The notes beneath the pieces are model-generated. The model saw only the letters and a list, made by a program, of their open reading frames with translations. It was not told the DNA's origin and searched no databases. A DNA stretch of 64,000 nt from Solibacillus sp. FSL W7-1436. GTDB lineage: Bacteria; Bacillota; Bacilli; Bacillales_A; Planococcaceae. Location: assembly GCF_038007305.1 (NCBI RefSeq), contig NZ_JBBOWV010000001.1, positions 879,501 through 943,500 on the forward strand. The letters run 5' to 3'. This document shows, piece after piece, positions 16,614 through 25,790 of the stretch; position 1 is the stretch's first letter, and each line of letters begins with the position of its first letter. A program made the translations under genes and the position numbers.

Positions 16614-18011
16614 TTAAATAATGAAAAGCGCTACAATCGTCGTAACGATTAAACCGATGATTACCGGCACAAGATTTCTTCGTGCAAGCTCAAACGGGCT
16701 GACATTACAAATGGCTGCTGCAGGAATAAGCGCCCATGGAACAAGTGTCCCGCCACCTACCCAAATGGCTGCAATTTGACCAAGAGCAGTCAATGTAGCC
16801 GTACCTTCTCCGATTGCAGTACCAAATAAATTACCCAGTGACCCGACTAAAGAAATCCCGGAAAATCCGGATCCGTCCAGTCCTGTAATTGCCCCAACAC
16901 CTGTCAATGTCACGACTGCAATTTCCGTTGTTAACGGTACAAGCGCCGCCAGTCCCATGCCAAGATCATTCACAATACCATGTGACGTTTCAGGCAGGTG
17001 ATTACCGAGTATTGTTAGGAAACCCGCATCCCCTAAATAGAAAAATGCCGCAATCGGGATAACCGGTCCAAATACTTTAAAACCAAACTGGAACCCTTTA
17101 ATAAAATAGCTTGTCGTTTCATCAAGCCCTTTCTTTTTATAAGCAATCACGCAAAGAATCAGCAGGATAAATACGGAAGTGCCTCCCACCAGTGCTGTGG
17201 CGTCTCCCCCTTGAAGATCGAAAATAGCCATTGCAACAACATCCAGTACAAAAGCAACTGGAATTAAAAGAGCGAAGAATTTTTTCTGGGTCATCGATAA
17301 AAGATCTTCCGATTGTTCCAGCTCTTGTTCTGTACTATTATCATACGTACCGACTAAAGGAATAGTGCCGCGCTTCATATCGCGTTTCAAAAAGTAAAAG
17401 GCTACAGCTGTCGTCACAACCCCCATCGTTATGACAAGAGGAATACTTGCCGATATGACATCTCCCACAGGAAGGCCTGCCGCATCAGCCGTTAACTTCG
17501 GTGCACCTTGAATAATAAAATCACTGGATAACGCAATCCCGTGACCGAATAAGTTCATTGCCATAGCCACACCTAATGCCGGCAGCCCTGCCCTTATAGC
17601 TACAGGTAATAAAACAGCTCCGAGCAGCGCTACTGCAGGTGATGGCCAGAAAAACCAGGAAATGATCATCATTAATATCCCGATTGTCCAAAACCCTAAT
17701 GTCGGGTTTTTAATAATCTTTGTAAAAGGGGCAATCATTACTTCATTAATCCCCGTTTTAGTTAGCACCCGGCTCATCGCAACGATAATTGAAATAATCA
17801 ATATAGTAGATAAAAGTTCGGTTATTGCATAAATAAAGCTATTAAAAACCCCGCCAACTGACGAAACAAAATCCCCTGTCGCGACGAAAGCAATAACGAA
17901 AATCCCCACAATACTTATCAATGTTGTATCCAGGCGCCTTACCATAAAGATAATGATCAGCATGATGAAAACAACATAGATCCAGTGGAGAGCTGTTATT
18001 TCAATCCCCAT
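16614..18011 (-). CDS. Ion-transporter superfamily permease, GntP-like
   Basis: A 465-residue integral membrane protein with about 12 hydrophobic segments. The WPSPAVALLGAVLLPVAIRAGLP region and a second related half are arranged as in gluconate/citrate-type symporters of the IT superfamily. AGAGGTAG precedes the ATG. It stands alone, with no enzyme partner to name the substrate. It is distinct from the second GntP-family gene in the hexuronate operon at 18533. Confidence 0.7.
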   Translation of the reverse strand: MGIEITALHWIYVVFIMLIIIFMVRRLDTTLISIVGIFVIAFVATGDFVSSVGGVFNSFIYAITELLSTILIISIIVAMSRVLTKTGINEVMIAPFTKIIKNPTLGFWTIGILMMIISWFFWPSPAVALLGAVLLPVAIRAGLPALGVAMAMNLFGHGIALSSDFIIQGAPKLTADAAGLPVGDVISASIPLVITMGVVTTAVAFYFLKRDMKRGTIPLVGTYDNSTEQELEQSEDLLSMTQKKFFALLIPVAFVLDVVAMAIFDLQGGDATALVGGTSVFILLILCVIAYKKKGLDETTSYFIKGFQFGFKVFGPVIPIAAFFYLGDAGFLTILGNHLPETSHGIVNDLGMGLAALVPLTTEIAVVTLTGVGAITGLDGSGFSGISLVGSLGNLFGTAIGEGTATLTALGQIAAIWVGGGTLVPWALIPAAAICNVSPFELARRNLVPVIIGLIVTTIVALFII

Positions 18012-18240
18012 ACTCTACCTCTTTTCCTTTTTCCTTAGCATATGGAGAGAAAAGAAAGGTTGTGAGCGCCTAGTAACAATATATATTTTTTTAGTTTTTA
18101 TGTTATTCGCCTAGATTCTATAAATCATAGCCCAATGTTAGTAAGGCCATTCCTAAAATAACTTCATTGATGATTTGTGTTTATTTATTGGCGGTAAAGA
18201 GACATATTACATATAAACGATAAAAAATAGAGGTGTACTT

Positions 18241-18486
18241 ATGGCGATTTGCCCGTTATGCAATGCATTAGAAAAAGTCAGTATGGATTGTCCGACATGT
18301 AACAGTCCGATGCAGGATGGAGGAAAGATGGCCGATTACTCAGATCCATACGGTCATTATAATGATGAAAATACTGTTAAACTTTTTGACGGCTATCCAA
18401 ATACCGCTAAAGACGAGATTTGCCCGCATTTATTCGTTTGCAAAGATTGCAGCTTTGAGAAGGTCCTGTTTATACAGGAACAATAA
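18241..18486 (+). CDS. Small zinc-ribbon-like protein
   Basis: 81 residues with paired cysteine knuckles CPLC (4-7) and CPTC (17-20) and a second pair CPH...CKDC near the C-terminus, suggesting one or two zinc ribbons. AGAGGTG precedes the ATG. It is unrecognised as a named family. It ends just before the terminator of the convergent gntP gene. Confidence 0.75.
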   Translation: MAICPLCNALEKVSMDCPTCNSPMQDGGKMADYSDPYGHYNDENTVKLFDGYPNTAKDEICPHLFVCKDCSFEKVLFIQEQ

Positions 18487-18518
18487 AAAGCATGTCCGAA
18501 ATAAAGTTTCGGACATGC
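18485..18518 (-). terminator. Terminator of the hexuronate operon
   Basis: A perfect 12-bp stem GCATGTCCGAAA / TTTCGGACATGC (18490-18518); the minus strand continues with TTTTTATT. Confidence 0.9.
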
Positions 18519-18532
18519 CATAATCAAAATTA

Positions 18533-19870
18533 TCAAATAAATATATCCAGAATTAATACTACGCCAAGACCGACAATCGATGTTGTGAATAGTAGAAGTC
18601 CCCATGTTTTAAATGTATCTTTGATTGATAAGTTAAAGTACTCTTTAAACAGCCAGAACGATGCATCATTAACATGTGTAATTGTATTACTGCCCGCCGC
18701 TGTTGCTAAAACCATCAATACCGGATTGACATCAAATGTATGGATTAACGGTCCTACAATACCTGCAGCCGTAATCGCCGACACAACGCCTGTACCCGTA
18801 GCAATACGGATAACCGCTGTAATCAGCCATGCCATAATCAACGGGTTAATGGATGTATTTTGCATCACACCCGCAATCAGATCACCGATGCCTGTATCTA
18901 AAATAATCTGTTTAAATGCACCACCGGAACCGACGATAAAGATAATCATTGCAATACCTTCTATCGCACCCGAGAACGAATTCATTACTTCCTTCATCGT
19001 ACGGCCAAGACGGATACCGAATACATAAATCGCAATTAGTACCGCCAGAATCATACTAATTTCAGCACTACCTAAAAAGTTAATAAATTGGCCGACAGCC
19101 GAGTCTTTATCGAAAATCATATTGTAAATCGTAGCACCTGTAATAATAAGCGCCGGCAATAACGGAATTAGTAAACTAATTCCAAACCCCGGTGCATTAT
19201 CCAGACTTACTTCTTCAGACTTTTTCAATAATGGAGGTATTGGCAAATCCAAATTTTTTAAAACGCGCGGAAGAATAATTCCCGCAGCAATAATTGCCGG
19301 TACCGCTACAACAATACCCAGCAGATAGACCATACCCATATCTGCACCATATGCTTCTACAAGTGCAGTCGGACCAGGTTGTGGCGGAAATATACTATGT
19401 GCCATTGTAGCAGCTGCAACCATTGTAATCCCTAAACGCAAGTAAGGCATTTTCGCTTCGATTGCAATCGAAATTACTAATGGTGCCAAAATAATAAACG
19501 CCACTTCATAGAATACTGAAATACCGAAAATTGCACCGACAATCAAAATCGCCCATTCTACATTTTTTGGTCCGAATTTTTTGAGTAATGTCGAGGCAAC
19601 TCGTTGGGCAGCCCCTGAGTCAACCATTAACTTCCCGAGAACTGCACCCATACCGATAATAATCGCTAAGCTTCCAAGTGTGCTTCCAAAGCCTGTTTTA
19701 ACAGATGTTACAACATCCGTTAACGATAAACCATTTAGAACCCCAACAAGAATTGCAACAATAAGTAAAGCTAATACACTATTTAATTTTACAACGATGT
19801 TTAAATATAATAATAAACCGACACCAAGCGCGACCCAGATGATCGGTAAATAGTCTACTATGAAATCCAT
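18533..19870 (-). CDS. GntP-family sugar-acid:H+ symporter
   Basis: A 445-residue permease of the gluconate symporter family. The signature GISVFYEVAFIILAPL and HSIFPPQPGPTAL segments are characteristic, with about 12 helices. AGGGGG precedes the ATG. It is the last gene of the kdg/uxu operon, 57 bases after the LacI-type regulator, so the substrate is probably a hexuronate, aldonate or 2-keto-3-deoxygluconate. It terminates at 18485-18518. Confidence 0.9.
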   Translation of the reverse strand: MDFIVDYLPIIWVALGVGLLLYLNIVVKLNSVLALLIVAILVGVLNGLSLTDVVTSVKTGFGSTLGSLAIIIGMGAVLGKLMVDSGAAQRVASTLLKKFGPKNVEWAILIVGAIFGISVFYEVAFIILAPLVISIAIEAKMPYLRLGITMVAAATMAHSIFPPQPGPTALVEAYGADMGMVYLLGIVVAVPAIIAAGIILPRVLKNLDLPIPPLLKKSEEVSLDNAPGFGISLLIPLLPALIITGATIYNMIFDKDSAVGQFINFLGSAEISMILAVLIAIYVFGIRLGRTMKEVMNSFSGAIEGIAMIIFIVGSGGAFKQIILDTGIGDLIAGVMQNTSINPLIMAWLITAVIRIATGTGVVSAITAAGIVGPLIHTFDVNPVLMVLATAAGSNTITHVNDASFWLFKEYFNLSIKDTFKTWGLLLFTTSIVGLGVVLILDIFI

Positions 19871-19927
19871 GTTTTCCCCCTAGGTTAATAGCTGTACATC
19901 CGTGCAATAATCGGCACAGCTTTAGTA

Positions 19928-20932
19928 TTAATGACTTTCACGCATATTAAGTTGGCCACCAAAGCGGATAGTTTTGTAGTCAGACAGCTTTTGATCCCCT
20001 TTGATTTGCTGCAATAACAACTCCACGGCTTTATTTGCCATTTGTGTTGTCGGCTGTGAAATGGTTGTAAGTTGGGGTGTAAACAAGTTCGCAAAAGAAA
20101 CATCATCAATTCCAACAACCGCCAAATCTTTCGGAATGACAAGTTGATTCTCTTTTGCAAAATTTAAGATTTCGACTAATACACGGTCACTGCCTGCGAT
20201 GATCGCTTCGGGTCGTTGATCCTGTTTAAACATATTACGAAGAGATACTTTCATTTCTTCGACTTCGACACTATGTATATATTCATCTATTACTTGTATG
20301 CCTCTACTCACTAAAGCTTTTTTATAACCTTCTATTCGCTCCAGCCGTGGTGTAATGTTACGTGTTACCGGTGCGGTCAGCATGGCAATCCTGCTGTGCC
20401 CGTTATCGGTCAAAGCCTTTACTGCCATTTCTGCCGCTTGTTCATTTTCCAGTAAAACAGAAGGAATTCCCAAACCCTCTATCTTACGGTCTATGAAAAC
20501 AATCGGATATTTTTTCTTTTTCATTTGCTCATACAAATCCAGATTATCGCCAGTCGGGAAAATAATCATCCCATCAACCTGCTTTGCCATGAGCATCTCG
20601 ATGTACTGCCGTTCTTTCTCAGGTTCATCATCCGCATTGCATACAATTGTATGAAAGCCATGTTTATTAAAGTTCAGTTCAACTGCCCGAATAATATGAG
20701 TAGAGAATGAATGTAGAATATTTGCCACGATAATTCCTACAGTAAATGTAGACTTTTGCGACAAACTACGAGCAATAATATTTGGTCGGTAATTAAGCTC
20801 GCGAATGGAATATTCCACTTTTTTTCGGGTATGCTCGCTCATATATTCATAGCGGCCATTCAAGTATTGCGAAACTGTACTTTTGGAAACCCCTGCATGC
20901 TTTGCGACATCGGAAATGGTGATATTTTTCAA
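19928..20932 (-). CDS. kdgR: LacI-family repressor of the KDG/hexuronate operon
   Basis: 334 residues. The N-terminal LacI helix-turn-helix ISDVAKHAGVSKSTVSQYLN (residues ~5-24) is followed by a hinge and a periplasmic-binding-like effector domain. The start is a TTG with GGGGGTG 6 bases before it, lying inside the last codons of the SDR gene, so the two are coupled. Placement within the kdgK-kdgA-uxuA operon and the LacI-type palindrome at 24502-24523 make it the probable operon repressor, with KDG or a relative as inducer. The kdgR name is by context and resemblance. Confidence 0.8.
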   Translation of the reverse strand: MKNITISDVAKHAGVSKSTVSQYLNGRYEYMSEHTRKKVEYSIRELNYRPNIIARSLSQKSTFTVGIIVANILHSFSTHIIRAVELNFNKHGFHTIVCNADDEPEKERQYIEMLMAKQVDGMIIFPTGDNLDLYEQMKKKKYPIVFIDRKIEGLGIPSVLLENEQAAEMAVKALTDNGHSRIAMLTAPVTRNITPRLERIEGYKKALVSRGIQVIDEYIHSVEVEEMKVSLRNMFKQDQRPEAIIAGSDRVLVEILNFAKENQLVIPKDLAVVGIDDVSFANLFTPQLTTISQPTTQMANKAVELLLQQIKGDQKLSDYKTIRFGGQLNMRESH

Positions 20933-20935
20933 ATA

Positions 20936-21772
20936 TCACACCCCCGAATATGCGTTAAATCCACCATCTACTGCAATTGTTGTTCCTGTAATAAATGATG
21001 AATAAGAAGAGTCCATTAAAAATAGGAGTGTCCCTAATAACTGATCCGGCTCACCAAATTTTTTCATCGGGGTTGCTTCAATTATTTTTTTTGAACGTGC
21101 TGTATACTCTCCTTCTGCGTCAACGAGCAGATCTTTATTTTGCTGTGTAATGAAAAATCCTGGTGCAATTGCATTTACACGTAAGCCTGTTTCAGCAAAG
21201 TGAACCGCCATCCAGCTCGTAAAGTTGTTAATCGCCGCTTTTGCTGCACTGTACGCAGGAATTTTCGTTAACGGTGTGTATGCGCTCATCGATGAAATAT
21301 TGATGATGGCTGGATTTTCAGCTTGTAAAAGAGCATCTCCAAACACTTGGCACGCCAAGAATGTCCCAGTGAAATTTAATGAGAATACATCTGAAAATCC
21401 ATTTTCCTGAAGGTCAAAAAACGAAAGACCTGGAGAGTTTGCCTCATAATACTCTTTTTCTGTAATCGCATCCGGATGGTTTCCGCCTGCACCATTAATT
21501 AAAAAATCAATACGTCCAAACTGCTCGAGAATTTGCTCTTTTGCTGCAAGCAAAGAATCTTTGTTAAGTACATCAGCAGTAATTGCCACAGCAATACCAC
21601 CTGCTGCAACGATCTCTTCTTTAACTGCTTCAACCTTTGACTCAGTACGGCCGACAATTGCTACCTTTACATGATGGCGTGCAATTTCTTGTGCCATTTT
21701 TGAACATAGAACACCGCTGCCGCCTGTAATTACCGCTACTTTATTCGCTAAATTTTCGTGTATTGGAATCAT
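20936..21772 (-). CDS. SDR-type fructuronate reductase (mannonate oxidoreductase)
   Basis: A 278-residue short-chain dehydrogenase: the NAD(P) loop TGGSGVLCSKMAQE near the start, NGAGG, the catalytic Ser-Tyr-Lys in SSMSAYTPLTKIPAYSAAK, and the family-specific insertion DAITEKEYYEANSPGLSFFDL. The start is the ATG at 21772 with AGGAGG upstream, overlapping the uxuA stop (TAATG). Immediate coupling to mannonate dehydratase points to reduction of fructuronate to mannonate, as for the SDR-type UxuB (YjmF) of Bacillus. Confidence 0.85.
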   Translation of the reverse strand: MIPIHENLANKVAVITGGSGVLCSKMAQEIARHHVKVAIVGRTESKVEAVKEEIVAAGGIAVAITADVLNKDSLLAAKEQILEQFGRIDFLINGAGGNHPDAITEKEYYEANSPGLSFFDLQENGFSDVFSLNFTGTFLACQVFGDALLQAENPAIINISSMSAYTPLTKIPAYSAAKAAINNFTSWMAVHFAETGLRVNAIAPGFFITQQNKDLLVDAEGEYTARSKKIIEATPMKKFGEPDQLLGTLLFLMDSSYSSFITGTTIAVDGGFNAYSGV

Positions 21773-22842
21773 TATTTGCCTCCTGTTTGTTCGCTGTAAG
21801 CATCCCATAAACCATTTAAATACATAATCCCGAGTGCACGATCATATAAACCGTAGCCAGGGCGACAAACTTCTCCCCATAAGTGACGGCCATGGTCTGG
21901 TCGTACATAGCCTGTATATTCCTGATCATGCAAAGCTTTTACAATACCTTTAATATTTATTGAACCATCTGATGTAAAATGAGATGTTTCTGCAAAGCTG
22001 CCGTTTTCATCGATTTTAACGTTACGAATATGGGCAAACGGTGAACGGTATGCATATTTTTCAGCAATCGCAACCATATCATTTTCCGGTGATGCACCCA
22101 TCGATCCAGAGCAGAATGTAAAACTGTTCGCTAAAGAATCATTGATCTCGATTAATTTTTCATAGCTTTCGGCTCCTGTAATGATACGCGGTAAGCCAAA
22201 AATCGAGTACGGTGGATCATCCGGATGAATCGCCATGCGGATCCCTGCCTCTTCAGCAACCGGGATAATAGCATCTAAAAAGTAGCGTAAGTTGTCCCAT
22301 AGTTTTTGTTCATCCACTTCTTTATACGCTTCGAAAAGTTCCGCGATACGGGCCATACGTTCAGGCTCCCACCCCGGCAATGTTAAATCAGAAGCTTCAC
22401 TAACCGTTTTTACAAGCTGCTGCGGATCAAGATTTTGTACTTTTTCTTTATCGAAATATAGTGCAGTTGATCCATCTTCAAGCGGATGGAACATATCTGT
22501 ACGCGTCCAGTCGAAAATCGGCATGAAATTATAGCAGATTACTTTTACACCAATTTCGGCTAAGTTACGTATTGTTTGTTTATAATTGTCGATATATAAA
22601 TCGCGGTTACCAACTCCAAGCTTAATATCTTCATGAACATTGACACTTTCAACTACATCGATATGGAAACCTTTTGATTGGATATAATCCGCTTCTTCTT
22701 TAATCTCTTCTTTTGTCCAAAGCTCGCCTGCCGCTTTTTGATGTAATGCCCAAACAATTCCTTTAACATTCGGGATCTGGCGTATATGGTCGAGTGTTAC
22801 TGTATCGTTATCTCTTCCGTACCAGCGAAATGTAATATTCAT
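21772..22842 (-). CDS. uxuA: Mannonate dehydratase
   Basis: Dehydrates D-mannonate to 2-keto-3-deoxygluconate. The 356 residues start MNITFRWYGRDNDTVTLDHIRQIPNVKGIVWALH, a hallmark of UxuA, and end with the conserved GYVRPDHGRHLWGE and PGYGLYDRALGIMYL segments; AIHPDDPP and CSGSMG are metal and active-site regions. It lies between kdgA and the SDR reductase in pathway order. Confidence 0.95.
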   Translation of the reverse strand: MNITFRWYGRDNDTVTLDHIRQIPNVKGIVWALHQKAAGELWTKEEIKEEADYIQSKGFHIDVVESVNVHEDIKLGVGNRDLYIDNYKQTIRNLAEIGVKVICYNFMPIFDWTRTDMFHPLEDGSTALYFDKEKVQNLDPQQLVKTVSEASDLTLPGWEPERMARIAELFEAYKEVDEQKLWDNLRYFLDAIIPVAEEAGIRMAIHPDDPPYSIFGLPRIITGAESYEKLIEINDSLANSFTFCSGSMGASPENDMVAIAEKYAYRSPFAHIRNVKIDENGSFAETSHFTSDGSINIKGIVKALHDQEYTGYVRPDHGRHLWGEVCRPGYGLYDRALGIMYLNGLWDAYSEQTGGK

Positions 22843-22845
22843 CTT

Positions 22846-23475
22846 TTACACCTCTCCTTTTTTTGCTGCTTCTACATATTTTCTGCTCGCTTCTACTACT
22901 GCTGCATGTCCGCCTGTTTCATACGCTTTATTCAAATCACTGCCGATTCCTACTGCGACTGCTCCCGCATCAAGCCATTCACCAATATTGTCAGTATTTA
23001 TACCACCAGTCGGCATAATCTGGATGTGCGGTAATGGACCTTTAACCGATTTGATGAACGAAGGTTTAAAGTTATTAGCCGGGAATAATTTAACCACATC
23101 ACAGCCATATTCAAGGGCCGATACCATTTCCTGAATCGTCATACAACCCGGGAAATATGGAATAGCATAACGATTGCATACTTTTGCGACTTCTTTGCTG
23201 AACTGTGGGCCAACAACAAATTTTGCACCATTCAAAATTGCATGACGTGCTGTTTCTGCATCAAGTACAGTACCGGCACCTACTACTGCATCAGAGTTTC
23301 GGAACGCTTCCAATACTTGCTGTGTATTTGGTGTTGTGTAAGTAAGCTCGATTAGATGGATTCCTCCTTCAATCGCTGCATTCGATAGAGCAATTGCTTC
23401 TTCTGCTGAATTCCCCCGAATGACTGCTACTACTTTCGAACTTTTAATCGCTGCTAATGTTTCTGCCTTTACCAT
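22846..23475 (-). CDS. kdgA: KHG/KDPG aldolase
   Basis: A class I aldolase splitting 2-keto-3-deoxy-6-phosphogluconate into pyruvate and glyceraldehyde-3-phosphate. The 209 residues contain Glu43 (IELTYTT) and the Schiff-base Lys129 in CDVVKLFPAN, with PTGGIN as phosphate-binding loop. It directly follows kdgK in the operon, so it acts on the kinase product. Confidence 0.93.
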   Translation of the reverse strand: MVKAETLAAIKSSKVVAVIRGNSAEEAIALSNAAIEGGIHLIELTYTTPNTQQVLEAFRNSDAVVGAGTVLDAETARHAILNGAKFVVGPQFSKEVAKVCNRYAIPYFPGCMTIQEMVSALEYGCDVVKLFPANNFKPSFIKSVKGPLPHIQIMPTGGINTDNIGEWLDAGAVAVGIGSDLNKAYETGGHAAVVEASRKYVEAAKKGEV

Positions 23476-23498
23476 ATGTTCATCTCCCTTTAATTTGA

Positions 23499-24455
23499 CT
23501 AGCGTTCAATTGTTTTTACATTGTTCATAAAGTCGAGTACTTCGTGTAGTTCCGGCAACCCCTCATTATCACCTTTTACAGTCGTTACCAGCGCGCCTAC
23601 CGCATTCGAAAAAGTAAGACTCTCTACCGGTGAATAGTTATGAAGTGTCGCATATATATATCCTGCATCAAACCCATCTCCGGCACCTACCGTATCAACC
23701 GGTGTAATCTTGAAAGCTTCCTTTTCATGCCAGACATTTTCTGCATAAAGCTTTGCACCGTTTGCACCGTCTTTAATAACAAGCTGTTTGATCCCATATT
23801 GCTTGGCGAAAGCTTCGAGTGCAGGTTTGCTTACATCATGTTGAATAAGCTCCATCTCCTCCATCCCCGCCAGTAAAATATCTACATAAGGGAAAATTTG
23901 CTCATACGCCTTACGAGCTTCTTCAATCGTCCATAGTTTTAGTCGAATATTCGGATCGAATGAAACCTTTATATTTTTTTCTTTCGCTTTTTCCAATACA
24001 GCTAGTACAATTTGGAGATTTTTTGGAGCGATTGCCAAAAATACACCTGTTAAATGGACGATCGCCACACCATCCAATAATTCGTCCGTAATATGTTCCG
24101 GTTCGATTGTTAATACAGGAGACTGGTGACGGTAGTAAAAGGTTTTTCCCGATCCGTCTTCACGTATTTCTTTAAAATTCAGTGAGGTCGGATATCCATC
24201 TACAAACTGAACTTCCGATACGTCAATGCCTTCTCCGCGAGCAAATTTGTATATCCCCTTACCGAATTCATCATTACCTAGGCGACTCATCCATTTCGAC
24301 TGCAATCCAAGTCGGGCACAACCAATAGCAAAGTTTAACTCTGCCCCTCCCGCTTTCTTAGCAAAGCCTTGCACATAACGAAGCGGTCCCGTTTCGGTTG
24401 GGTTAAACGTAACTAATGCATCTCCTAATGTAAAAACAGTTGGATTTGTAGTCAA
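23499..24455 (-). CDS. kdgK: 2-keto-3-deoxygluconate kinase (PfkB family)
   Basis: ATP-dependent phosphorylation of KDG. The 318 residues carry PfkB motifs: GGAELNFAIGCARLG near residues 33-47 and the C-terminal DTVGAGDGFDAGY with the catalytic Asp. The start is a TTG at 24455 with AAGGAGG 7 bases upstream. It is the first gene of the operon, directly behind a LacI-type operator and a cre-like site, so it is probably repressed by the operon's LacI protein and by CcpA. Confidence 0.9.
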   Translation of the reverse strand: MTTNPTVFTLGDALVTFNPTETGPLRYVQGFAKKAGGAELNFAIGCARLGLQSKWMSRLGNDEFGKGIYKFARGEGIDVSEVQFVDGYPTSLNFKEIREDGSGKTFYYRHQSPVLTIEPEHITDELLDGVAIVHLTGVFLAIAPKNLQIVLAVLEKAKEKNIKVSFDPNIRLKLWTIEEARKAYEQIFPYVDILLAGMEEMELIQHDVSKPALEAFAKQYGIKQLVIKDGANGAKLYAENVWHEKEAFKITPVDTVGAGDGFDAGYIYATLHNYSPVESLTFSNAVGALVTTVKGDNEGLPELHEVLDFMNNVKTIER

Positions 24456-24501
24456 AATTATTCCTCCTTGAGAAAACTTAAGCTAAATATTTCTATTATT
24501 T

Positions 24502-24523
24502 TTTACTAAACCGGTTTAGTAAA
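24502..24523. promoter_or_regulatory. LacI-family operator of the kdg/uxu operon
   Basis: A perfect 22-bp palindrome made of TTTACTAAACC and its complement GGTTTAGTAAA, centred on the AACCGGTT core usual for LacI-type repressors. It lies about 50 bases before the kdgK start, overlapping the likely promoter. Confidence 0.85.
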
Positions 24524-24543
24524 TTGAATTATTCAAATTTTAC

Positions 24544-24561
24544 ATTGAAAGTGCTTTCAAT
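24544..24561. promoter_or_regulatory. Catabolite-responsive element (cre) candidate
   Basis: ATTGAAAGTGCTTTCAAT is palindromic with one mismatch and fits the CcpA consensus WTGNAARCGNWWWCA except at one central base. It lies 20 bases upstream of the operator. Confidence 0.7.
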
Positions 24562-24857
24562 TCAATAGTAAATTTTAGAATATTTTAAAAGTAAAATGTT
24601 TTTCGTCAGTACTAAATGCTGTCATATAAGGTATTAATACGCTTTTTCAGAGTGTAATTTTCTTTTTCAAAAAAAGAATTATGTAGATAGCAACTTAAAA
24701 TATCCTTACTTTATTCATCATTAATAAACCCATTTTACTTTTACCAACATATACTGTTTTGACGACAAATTTAAATATCGTTTCAGTATGATGAAATTCC
24801 AAATCCTACCTGTCTGTTCCATTTAATGGACTTATAAAATAAGAAAGGAGAGAACGA

Positions 24858-25742
24858 ATGATTGTAGACGGGGTTTTTTCAGGCGGCGGTATTAAAGGTT
24901 TTGCATATGTCGGTGCCATTCAGGCGCTTGAAGAAAAAGGCGTCAAATTCGAACGTGTAGCCGGTACAAGTGCCGGTGCCATATTAGCCACTTTTATCGC
25001 TGCAGGATTTAACACGAAAGAACTTGAGGAGATTTTTGATGAACTGAATTTAAAGGTTTTACTCGATCCTCCGAAATTCATAATCGAGCTTCCATTTTTA
25101 AAATGGCTTAATTTATATAAAAGGTTGGGATTGTATCGCGGTAAATCCTTGGAAAACTGGTTTCTCGAAAAGCTGGCTTCAAAAGGGATCTGCACATTCG
25201 GGGATTTACCAAAAGGGATTTTAAAACTGGTTGCTTCCGATTTAACGAACGGCAAGATTTTAGTACTCCCCGATGATTTGCACCAATATAATATCGATCC
25301 GAATAATTTCCCGGTGTCACGCGCATTACGGATGAGCTGTGGTCTTCCTTTCTTCTTTGAACCAGTATATTTAAAAAACGGGAAAAGCGAGTCTGTTATT
25401 GTGGATGGCGGTGTTTTGAGTAACTTTCCAATGTGGATTTACGATAACGGAAATAAAGAGCGGCCAGTTCTCGGCATGAAACTTAGCAGTTCCAGCGAAG
25501 ATATGAAACCCCATGATATTAATAATGGGATTCAACTTTTTGAGGCATTATTCTCTACAATGCAAAATGCACATGATAATCGTTATATTTCCCGTAGACA
25601 TGAGAAAGATATTATCTTTATACCGGTTGAAGAATATAGTGCAACTCAATTCGATTTAGATGAGGCGACTAAAAATAAGTTGATGGGCATCGGAAAAGAA
25701 CGAACAGCTCAATTTTTAAAAACGTGGTCTCCAGTTTGGTGA
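24858..25742 (+). CDS. Patatin-like phospholipase
   Basis: A 294-residue Ser-Asp dyad lipid acyl hydrolase. It has the oxyanion loop GGGIKG (9-14), the nucleophile elbow GTSAG (Ser38) and the DGG motif with Asp183. It has no signal peptide or membrane helix, so it is cytoplasmic, of the RssA/YlbK-like bacterial patatin group. It is monocistronic; physiological substrate unknown. Confidence 0.9.
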   Translation: MIVDGVFSGGGIKGFAYVGAIQALEEKGVKFERVAGTSAGAILATFIAAGFNTKELEEIFDELNLKVLLDPPKFIIELPFLKWLNLYKRLGLYRGKSLENWFLEKLASKGICTFGDLPKGILKLVASDLTNGKILVLPDDLHQYNIDPNNFPVSRALRMSCGLPFFFEPVYLKNGKSESVIVDGGVLSNFPMWIYDNGNKERPVLGMKLSSSSEDMKPHDINNGIQLFEALFSTMQNAHDNRYISRRHEKDIIFIPVEEYSATQFDLDEATKNKLMGIGKERTAQFLKTWSPVW

Positions 25743-25753
25743 AAATCTGCAAT

Positions 25754-25790
25754 AAAAAAACTGGGTGCTTTCTGTTACGAACCACCCAGT
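25754..25790 (-). terminator. Terminator overlapping the end of the phosphodiesterase-like gene
   Basis: Arms ACTGGGTG (25760-25767) and CACCCAGT (25783-25790). On the minus strand the first arm encodes the last residues (LLGG) and the stop codon lies in the loop; TTTTTTT follows the second arm. Confidence 0.85.

Larger units (their letters stand above)
24456..24857. other. Divergent control region between kdgK and the patatin gene
   Basis: Besides the operator and cre-like site, the region is AT-rich and holds no gene. AAAGGAGAGA (24844-24853) is the binding site for the patatin start. No clear sigma-A promoter for the patatin gene could be fixed. Confidence 0.6.

Noticed and set aside
18492-19028. 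A 178-codon plus-strand frame opposite the GntP symporter
   Set aside because: Antisense shadow of a well-supported gene and overlaps its terminator.
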